Below, piece by piece: positions 46,401-64,000 of a stretch of DNA of 64,000 nt (position 1 is its first letter; each line of letters starts with the position of its first letter). The position numbers and the translations under genes were made by a program. Origin of the DNA: Pocillopora verrucosa. Taxonomy: Eukaryota; Cnidaria; Anthozoa; Scleractinia; Pocilloporidae. The DNA lies in contig NC_089316.1 in NCBI RefSeq assembly GCF_036669915.1, positions 14,831,605-14,895,604 of the forward strand, given 5' to 3'. The notes beneath the pieces were generated by a model. It was not told where the DNA came from, made no database searches, and was given only the letters and a program-made list of their open reading frames with translations.

Positions 46401-47528
46401 AGCCATCCTAAAAAATGCACTACCAAACTAGGTAGAGAAAGGCACTTTGAGGATACACTGTCTCACCCCAAAAACACAACAAAATGGCCCAACTAAGGTA
46501 AGAACCCACACAGCTTTATCAAACATTGAGCATGTTGAACTCTCAACACTACATTTATTACAGTGAGAGATGCAAAGAATAGGTATACTGTACCTTTACT
46601 CTTTGAAGAAGTTGTTTACTCTTCAGAGTTTCAGCTTGCAGTTGCTGATAGAAACCTACACGACCATAAAAATAACAAAAAGTTTCTGTGGCAAAATCAT
46701 GTGGTAAACATAATCTGATAATACAAGGAAAAGGAAGTAAATGCAGGTACTTCTAATTAGTATAATTATGCATTAGGCTTAGTTGGTTGAGAGTATTCAA
46801 TTATTAAACAAAGTTTACATGATAACTTCAATATCTATGTATGTAGCAGAGATTGCATTTCTCATGACCACTTTTAGGTCTGCCTAGTTTTCAAGCCCCT
46901 CGTCTATGTAGTGTTCTCAAACTTTTCAAACTCGAGAGATTGCAGATTACTTTAAAAAAATTTATGAAAATACAGTTATTGAATTCGCTTTTGCATGATA
47001 TCATGAATTATCAAACCCTGTGTCCACGTTATCTTCTGCCTCAGTCTTGGACTTCGGCAAATAACTCAGACCTCAGTTTTGATAATTAATGATATTTTTC
47101 TCAACCTCATCCAATAATTGATTCATATCATAAAATGACCATTTGATGAAAACGTTTTCAAAAGCAATAGGCGCTCACACTCGTGCTCTCTTGCCGAACA
47201 AGGTAAGCCGACAACTTTAATAGACGAAAGCAGAAAAATGGCTCTTCACCCTTGAAACCAATACCGTTACACTTGTGATATCTATGAGCTTTAGCTATCC
47301 TCACCAGCTGTGGAACTTGTCATTGCAGGTTGATCATAGAAATCTATGCGCTGTCCTTCTACGTTTCCACTTGACTGGCTTCTCATTTTCTTAAAATTGA
47401 CCGCAGAGGACAGAAAACCACGAATTAAATCAAAGCTTGCACATTTAATGTCACAGAATTGAACTCACTTGTTGGAGCATTTTCAATCGAAGCTTTGTAA
47501 GTTCATCCTGAATCCTTCCGTCCGCCAT
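40418..47528 (-). CDS. Uncharacterised coiled-coil protein with one hydrophobic segment
   Basis: Twelve minus-strand exons: 47528-47469, 47389-47305, 46655-46594, 45927-45864, 45444-45333, 44786-44692, 44453-44371, 44062-43478, 42417-42241, 41871-41806, 40997-40905 and 40471-40418. All GT-AG introns keep frame. Total 1536 nt, 511 aa. The N-terminal ~130 residues are short helices rich in Q, L, K and M (ELTKLRLKMLQQ, MASMMSQNVQLQQLLLQQM). They faintly recall DUF4587/C21orf58 proteins, though that is tentative. A Pro/Arg-rich linker follows, then a hydrophobic stretch at about 245-259 (HVGYVAWACFILIALL) flanked by basic residues. A helical C-terminal domain holds PPNYLWQVEK and LLFKPTEYGLMDNTP and ends SSINTH. 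I do not recognise the C-terminal domain. The start is MADGRIQ in CAAGATGGCGG. It shares a divergent promoter with MCCC2. The function is unknown. Confidence 0.8.
41325..41400. repeat. Dispersed repeat fragment (reverse of the 12550-12770 arm)
   Basis: AAACTCTTTACAGTGGCTAATTTACATTATTAACTTAGTTGATAAAACCAAA is the complement of the arm seen at 12560-12630. It lies in an intron of the 511-aa gene. Confidence 0.6.
42493..42784. repeat. TTAACCC-ended element, copy 4, with an extra left end
   Basis: The element proper is 42583-42784 (TTAACCCTTTACACCC ... GGGTCAGAGGGTTAAC). About 90 bp to the left is another terminus with tandem CCCTTTAACCCTTTAACCC at 42496. Possibly one copy inserted at the edge of another. 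It lies in an intron of the 511-aa gene. Confidence 0.7.
46775..47120. repeat. Dispersed ~340-bp repeat, copy B
   Basis: Counterpart of 4325-4665. It shares TTGGTTGAGAGTATTCAAT, CCTAGTTTTCAAGCCCC, GTGTTCTCAAACTTTT and TTGATAATTAATGAT in order. It is in intron 2 of the 511-aa gene. Confidence 0.65.
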
Positions 47529-47689
47529 CTTGGTTATCTCTCTCGGACACATTATACACCAGACATATCCAAAAGTATGGCCATTCTTATCCGCTGACCA
47601 CTAACAACTTCACGTGGCAAAGAGCGATTCTCCGAGCACCATAAGATTACAAATAATCGAGGATAGCTCTTGCGATCATATGAACAAAT
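47529..47689. promoter_or_regulatory. Bidirectional promoter, 511-aa gene and MCCC2
   Basis: 161 bp lie between two divergent start codons. A GCGG-containing CAAGATGGCGG start context on the minus side resembles YY1-type motifs found near many housekeeping starts (inference). No TATA box is evident. Confidence 0.65.
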
Positions 47690-58126
<10,437 letters not shown>

Positions 58127-58553
58127 TTAGAAATGCTTCTTATAACCAGGCTGACTCTTCACAGGATTTACCAACAGTGTCTCCACACTGTTAATCCTCT
58201 TCTTTGTCGGACTGGCATAAGAGTTTCTCCAAATATTGGATCATTGATCGCTGGATTATCTTCATTACGGACAAAACATCCAGGAGCTTTTCAATGTCAT
58301 CGATCATGCCGAGTGCCCATGCATACACAATATAGAGGAAACTTCTAAAGGACTCTACACGAAAAAAAAATTGGAAAAAATATAGGGTATGGCCATTAGA
58401 ACTGCCATAATCAGCCCAAACATCGACTGGACAATATGTTTAGTTAAACGATGTTGCACTCGAATTTTTTATGACGCACAAACAAACAAAGCAAACTTAG
58501 GGAAAAAAAACCTCAAATAACTTCGTATATACTGTTGACATTCTAAGTTAAGT

Positions 58554-58559
58554 AATAAA
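58554..58559 (+). terminator. Candidate poly(A) signal for MCCC2
   Basis: AATAAA about 430 nt after the stop codon. Confidence 0.45.
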
Positions 58560-58805
58560 AGTTATAAATATTGTATCAGGAATGTGGAATTTTAAGTTAA
58601 AAAAGCACGGAAGAACTCACTTTTAGAATATTTGCAGACGACATGAGTGCTTTACTCCAGCACAAGACCTCCAGAGCCTTTCTCGACTGATTTCTACAAG
58701 TCTGAATTCTTCCTTTGTTTTAGGAAAGAAATGCATTTCCCTTTCGTTTCATAGCTATCAGTTTTTCACTTGATAAATGAACAGCGGCCTTCGTTTATGG
58801 TACCC

Positions 58806-58858
58806 TACGTGCATCCCCCTCAAGGAGAAACGTTTCTCCTTGGGGGGGAGGAGGGTAC
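58806..58858. repeat. Near-perfect palindrome, CAAGGAGAAACG/CGTTTCTCCTTG
   Basis: CCCCCTCAAGGAGAAACG is directly followed by CGTTTCTCCTTGGGGGG with almost no loop. Outer flanks (TACCCT/AGGGTA) are also complementary. It is intergenic. Confidence 0.8.
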
Positions 58859-59936
58859 GGCTACAAGTAAGCTACAATGCTGGGATACATTTGGGGAACC
58901 AAATGTTCGTTGAGTAAATTTACCCAGACAGCTTTAAATCGGTAAAGTTCCGTAGCATTTATGAAGTGGATTTCTTTGCATGTGTCTCTAAAAGATCTCC
59001 TTTGAAGAAGAGCCGGTAAACCGGTTGAAAGTGTAAGCCAATGCTTAATAAATCATACATTTGACGTTATATGTATGGTGTGACCCAGATGAACAAGTGG
59101 TGTTTTAAAGATCTTGACTGCATTTTTCAGGATGATTTGATACAAGTTTGCATCAGTTCTCTGGGAATGAGCCTCTTAGAACTCAGAAAGAGGAGTCTGG
59201 GGCGGGCAGCCTGCACCTCGTGTGTCCCTCAGTTTTGTGTTAATCAGGTAATCTCTCTCGCGTATCTGAGCCTTTCTGCCTCAATGACTTGTTACCCGTG
59301 GGATTCACTGTTTATACCGAGGTGCCAGATGGCAGATATCTGTTGCTCCACATGCTCGCACAGAAGAGCTCATGTTACTGGACTACAGAGTTTGTTTGGT
59401 GTGTCTGCTTAATATATTTACCCGAGTAAGTAGGGCAATTAAGAATGACAAAATAAAGATAAAGCGAAAGAAGGAAAGCAGCGCAAAATATATTTAGAAG
59501 CGATTTCAAAGATTTTATTGTTTGAACGATGGATAAATTATGTCTTCCTTAATTAAGAAGGTGCTAATCATTGGGCAACCACAGAACAGTCGAACACGAA
59601 TTTCGTTTAAATGCAAGGTAATTTCAATTCAGAATTTTAGAAATGTTTATGGTTCTTTTGTCTATTTTAGGGATCATTTCAGAGGCTATGCAGCATTTTA
59701 AATCTTGGAACGGTTCCTGTAATAGCTTTGGTTACTATGGTAATGATATTAAAGGAGATTTGTGGGTTATTGTTGTTTCCTTACTTAAATAACTTATGTG
59801 AAAACCAATTATCTCGTGTAAAAAGAGCTAAGAGTATTATTAACTTGGAATGCAAAAGGTTAATCACGATCATTCTGTCGTCTGTGAAAGTTGATACAAA
59901 GATATTTATCCGAAGAATTCTTTGCGATATGACCGT

Positions 59937-60881
59937 ATGGCTTCCAAATACAGTTCACAAAGTGGAGAGAGAAACGAAAAGTCCAGGGGTTTACTACCAT
60001 GCATAGGTGAAAACGAAGTTTTAAATCAATCCACATCATATGGAAGAGGTTTGATACCAAAAAGTCCATCGAAACGAAGGATCCGCGTCAACTCAGAGCC
60101 ATACATCATCGACAATTCTGAGGTGAAGGACTCTGTTGCCGCCGTGAGAAGCGGCGAAGATGCTGCAGACGATGTCACCAAATCTGGGAAACTTTCAAGT
60201 AATCAGAAAAAGTTAACAAGACGAGTGTCAGTACCACTTGGTACTTCAACACATAAGGACAGTTCGCTGAGCAATGCAAAGACGACAAGATCTAAAACTG
60301 AGAAAGTGAGGGTCGAACCAAAGGCGCCTTCACCAGACGTCATTGATCTTAGTAACGAAGATGTTGTACATGAGTTAATGAAGAGATTGTACGAATCACT
60401 TGGTGTCCCGGACAAAACTCATTTTCAACAACTCACCATAGATCAAAATGATTCTAAAGTGGAGGGATCATGTAAACAAACAAGAAATACAAACGAATGT
60501 ACAAAGACGGATGAGTCCACCACAAGGCTACCTCACGTCAGCAAAATTACATCAAACTTAGAAGTGTTCTACTCAAAGCCTGCCAGCTGGAAAACCTTGA
60601 TGAACAGTCGACATTTGTGTCTAAAAACACGAACTAAACGTTATTTAGCTTCTAAACCCACAGCAAATAAACCAGTCAAAGAAAAACTGATGCTAAAAAC
60701 CAATGAACATCACTTGACTTGGCCTTGGAAGCGGAGTTTTGATCTCTCTGGTCAGTCAACATCGGTAATGCGCGAGAGAGGCCTCAGTGAACCGTTTGTT
60801 GCTTTTACTCCTCACTCAAATTCAAGGGACTTGTTCAGGAGACCATATGACTCACGCAAGTCTGTCACATTCGCTGAGTAG
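59937..60881 (+). CDS. Uncharacterised intronless basic protein
   Basis: Frame of 314 aa from ATG at 59937 (in-frame stop upstream at 59892) to TAG at 60879-60881. It is rich in S, K, R and T with little hydrophobic content, so probably disordered. The only patch that looks structured is about 130-155 (DLSNEDVVHELMKRLYESLG). Several basic-Ser sites resemble kinase targets (RRVSVP near 101-106, RVNSEP near 51-56). The C-terminus ends KSVTFAE. There is no signal peptide or membrane segment. I do not recognise a family. It may be a single-exon gene or the last coding exon of one with an untranslated leader; a TTTAG acceptor-like site lies at about 59670. The long open frame and balanced codon use support a real gene. 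Confidence 0.65.
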   Translation: MASKYSSQSGERNEKSRGLLPCIGENEVLNQSTSYGRGLIPKSPSKRRIRVNSEPYIIDNSEVKDSVAAVRSGEDAADDVTKSGKLSSNQKKLTRRVSVPLGTSTHKDSSLSNAKTTRSKTEKVRVEPKAPSPDVIDLSNEDVVHELMKRLYESLGVPDKTHFQQLTIDQNDSKVEGSCKQTRNTNECTKTDESTTRLPHVSKITSNLEVFYSKPASWKTLMNSRHLCLKTRTKRYLASKPTANKPVKEKLMLKTNEHHLTWPWKRSFDLSGQSTSVMRERGLSEPFVAFTPHSNSRDLFRRPYDSRKSVTFAE

Positions 60882-62720
60882 CGATCTAATCGAGAGTCAT
60901 TATTTGGAAATTCATTGTTTCTTCACGAGATTGCCAGACGTGCAGGTAAAAGGAAAAATATGTGAACACTGCATGGTATTAAGTATAATCTATTATGTTA
61001 TTTTTTGTCTGTGATTATTTGGTTGAGTGAGCGCTGTATCATTCTGGAACAACGAGTTGGATTTTAATTTCAGGTTTTGTATTTGGTGTTATTTTTAAAT
61101 AGAGTGAGCCCCAGGCAAAATTCATGAGTAAGCTTTTTTAGAACGCTAGTGATACAAATATTCAATATTTAAAACTAGTGTTGAAGTCTTTTTCAATGAT
61201 GAAAAATAAAAATATAAAGAGATCACTTCATGGTATAATTTGCTTTCCTTGTGATTCCATGTTGGGAGAAGAGTTCTCCCACATACGAAGCTGTAAATGG
61301 AATATGATATATAACATATAGTAGTATGTTTTATGTACTTAAACAATGAATAGCGTGGAAGGTGCGCTATGATTGGCTACTCAAACCCCAAATATCCCGA
61401 GCTATTCAACTCAGAGCAACTCGCGCGGGATTTACGCCCGTAAATGTTGTAATCGTTGCAGGAACAAATGAGTTAAAATCATCTCACTGTGTTACATTAT
61501 CTCACCTTTTAAATATATACTGAAAAACTATTCGCCTCATTGTCAGTGGCTAACGATAGATATTTACCTCGCTACTGTCAGACCTTTCCCAGTTTTTCTC
61601 GGTAACTTTTGAGAAACTTTTGACGTTTGGTTCTCGATCTCGAGCAATTTCTGCCTGTTTTGAGTGAAATATAGGAAGAACGAAAAGTCAACGATTTCAT
61701 AGAAAACTTCGATTTATGAAAATTTGTTGAACGATTATCAACCTTTTTTTAACACAAATGAATTAACCAACTGTTTTGTTCTGCTAGAGTTAAGAGTATC
61801 CTTAAGTTTTGCCCATATTTGCGTGCAACTCTTTAAAGCTAAGTTTTAAGCTACTTTCCATGACCGATGTTGGCAATCACCACGAAGATCAAATAATCAA
61901 GCTTTTAATTAACGTATAAAGGTACCAAAAAATTTAGTCAGCAAGTTTTTGATTTTGGGAAATTTTTGGCAATATTTGGTGAGTCTTGGCAACTTTTCAG
62001 TATTTTGCGAGCAAAATCGCGACAGGCCTAGCCGCTGCATGTCTCGGTACTTGAAATATCCGCCACCAGCCACCTCCAGAACGGTGAGTAGTTGTTTAAA
62101 ATTATCCCAAGCATTTTCTAACTTAGAGAACCCTGAGACGGTTTTCATAACAACCAACCTAAGTTCAGAGTATGAACTGCCCACACATGTCGGTTAGCCA
62201 CATCTCTAGAGCTTTGGTACTTTTACTATATTCTTACCGAGTTGTTGTGGGCGTCATAAGGAATAACGCTGTTCCTTATTATTCAAATATAAAATTGCTG
62301 CCATTAATCTGATGGTTACTATGACCTCGTTAAAACTTCGTAAGATAAGCCCACTTAAAGTTGTGCCAGGGTTGTGTCCTCTATAGTTCTGTTCAAAATT
62401 TTGGAAAATAGGAGGAGGCATTGGCATCAGTCGAAAGTTAACAGTGCTTTCTCGTGATATTCTTTAGCCTTCTGATATTCACCATGTGACTTAAACAACA
62501 ATGTGTAATGTCAGCTAATTTTTTCAGTTGGATACGAGTGATTAGCGTTTGCGGCTAAACTCATGAAACAATTAATTCTGAACAAAGTGAGCTGGAGTAA
62601 TAAAAAATAACAAATTTTGAGACCCTGTACAATAGGATTCGACACGCGCAGCTCTCGCTCGTATTGGTATCACACTGCAAAACAAAGTGGCGGACATAAA
62701 TATATTTCTGTTGGGAAAAT

Positions 62721-62861
62721 TGGTAAAAGTTCCGTACAGCCCCATACTACATTATGCATTCAGTTCTTGGATGGAGGAAACAATGACAAAAACAATACAT
62801 TGCCATTGGGAAAACAGATTTGTTTTACAATAGTATGGGGCTGTGCGGAAATGTTACCGAA
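62721..62861. mobile_element. Short TIR unit, GGTAA...CACAGCCCCATACT ends
   Basis: Left GGTAAAAGTTCCGTACAGCC is inverted at right as AGTATGGGGCTGTGCGGAAATGTTACC, with about 24 of 27 positions complementary. Its ends match those at 5553 and 6452, so this is a compact MITE of the same family. Confidence 0.7.
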
Positions 62862-63269
62862 AAATTCACCAGATGGCATTACAATACACAAAACAGTTTA
62901 AAATTAGTTCATATCAATACTGATTCTTTCTGATGTTTTATCTGTGCGCGCCTAATTCATATTAAATGTGTTTCAGTGAAACCTATAGTCGATGTCTAGA
63001 AGGATTCGTTAATATCATTTCATAGACTGTGAAAAATTTTTCCCTGTCTTTTTTACACGCGTCGTAAAATTTGCTCCGTCGCTGATGAATGCAAATAATA
63101 TAGTGTTATTACAAAGTTAGGACTTGATCCGTAGAAAAAAAGAAACGTTGAAAAGCTAAAACTACAATACCACCACTTTGTTCTTTTCTCATAACATACA
63201 AAGTAAAGGACTGGAGCTCGTGCATTTTAAATCAGACTGTTCTGCTTTTAAAAATTTGATTTTCCCCGT

Positions 63270-63440
63270 CTCTGTTTTAACCCTCTAACTGTCAGAGGTG
63301 ATTCACAAGTAACTTCTCCTTTTATGATATTAAAATATCAAACATAACATTTGAAAAGGCGATGAGATCAATAACAAAAAATGACCATCTTAAGGATGTC
63401 ATCTTGATCCAACATTAAATTCTTTAAGAGAACCACTAAT
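63270..63440. repeat. Relative of the TTAACCC family, left part
   Basis: TTTTAACCCTCTAACTGTCAGAGGTGATTCAC then TAACTTCTCCTTTTATGATATTA matches the marker order of the family's left half. No right end is evident. Confidence 0.45.
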
Positions 63441-64000
63441 CAGATCTTGGAGGCGAGAGTTTGAGGCGGTGCAAACCAATTAATTTTGCCTACAGAAAGT
63501 AAAGAAAAGTCTTCCTGAATTTCTGAGATTGTTTGGATCCCAACCAAGTTTAATGTGTTGGCTGTGTGACTACAGAAACCAAAAGTAAGAATCTGAAATA
63601 ACACCAGTAAAGGAAGGATAAATGCAAAAAGCTAGAATCACTCGGATGAAGAACAAAACATTAACTTGACTGGTAAAATAATCATAAAAGATCCAGCCAA
63701 AAAATTTTCACCGGTTCAAAGATTGCTCTCACTAATGATTCCGTCGTTGCCAAATGTAATCAAGTTTATTTCAGAAATATGTCAGAACTCAGAAAGAGAG
63801 GATAATATCGATGAATTAGTTTATTTAGCTGCTAACCTTATGAAAACGTGACACTTAAGGCTCGCCGAGTTTAGTATTCCGGCCGTTTGACGAATGAAAC
63901 CAGAATTAAAAAACTCCCTGAAAAACAAAGATGGATGCAAACAGCTGGTGTTATTACAAAGGATTAACTTCTGATCGGCTCAAAAACATGGATAAAGTCA

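Larger units (their letters stand above)
58127..59936. other. MCCC2 3'UTR and intergenic stretch
   Basis: A poly(A) signal AATAAA at 58554-58559 suits MCCC2. A palindrome is at 58806-58858. A short sequence at 58995-59035 (GAAGAAGAGCCGGTAAACCGGTTGAAAG) has the look of a retroelement terminus. The frame at 59071-59412 shows no recognisable features. Confidence 0.5.
60882..64000. other. Gene-poor right flank
   Basis: The 3'UTR of the intronless gene probably ends near an AATAAA at about 61205. The rest holds a small TIR unit (62721-62861) and a TTAACCC-family relative starting near 63279. The frames at 61909-62184 and 63666-63851 have no recognisable features. Confidence 0.45.

Noticed and set aside
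59071-59412. 113-codon plus-strand frame rich in Cys.
   Set aside because: No family, no splice partner, and adjacent retroelement-like sequence; treated as chance.
61909-62184. Frames of 82-91 codons on both strands.
   Set aside because: Overlapping frames on opposite strands without recognisable domains; no splice or context support.
63666-63851. 61-codon plus-strand frame near the window end.
   Set aside because: It lacks an ATG at its start and has no recognisable feature. It could be an exon of a gene outside the window, but nothing here supports that.

Overview
This window is eukaryotic nuclear DNA, most likely from an anthozoan cnidarian (stony coral or close relative). The signs are AT-rich sequence, compact intron-rich genes with GT-AG introns, long AT-rich introns packed with short palindromic (MITE-like) repeats, and proteins that keep vertebrate-like sequence, such as peflin, Gemin7, CHRAC1, Pumilio and MCCC2. 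The species assignment is inference. There are no bacterial operons, CRISPR arrays or integrated phages.

Layout. 234-986 (-): intronless tropomyosin-like coiled-coil gene. 3037-6895 (-): CHRAC1, a histone-fold chromatin-remodelling subunit, 4 exons. 6988-7320 (+): GEMIN7, intronless, divergent from CHRAC1 with 92 bp between start codons. 10463-15686 (-): a secreted protein made of a signal peptide plus one CULT (cereblon thalidomide-binding) domain, 5 exons. 16963-30209 (+): Pumilio, 9 coding exons, 1176 aa, with a 3'UTR of about 2.2 kb. 34056-38087 (+): peflin, 4 exons. 40418-47528 (-): an unnamed 511-aa coiled-coil protein with one hydrophobic segment, 12 exons. 47690-58126 (+): MCCC2, the mitochondrial 3-methylcrotonyl-CoA carboxylase beta subunit, 16 exons, 567 aa, divergent from the previous gene with 161 bp between start codons. 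59937-60881 (+): an intronless 314-aa basic, probably disordered protein of unknown function. From 60882 to the end I find no convincing gene.

The spliced gene models were assembled by hand from GT-AG sites, with reading phase checked across every junction. The CHRAC1, CULT, PUM, PEF1, unnamed and MCCC2 coding exons all sum to exact multiples of three with an open frame. UTR limits are mostly not determined.

The genes are not one pathway. They cover chromatin access (CHRAC1), snRNP assembly (GEMIN7), translational repression (PUM), calcium-regulated ER export (PEF1) and leucine breakdown (MCCC2). The least-described items are the secreted CULT protein, whose zinc cysteines and tri-tryptophan cage are intact, and the unnamed 511-aa protein.

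Non-genic DNA holds several recurring families: about 200-bp elements with TTAACCC ends, foldback elements, a perfect 94-bp-arm palindrome built on a tRNA-type B box inside an MCCC2 intron, and a 581-bp G-rich TIR element inside a PEF1 intron.
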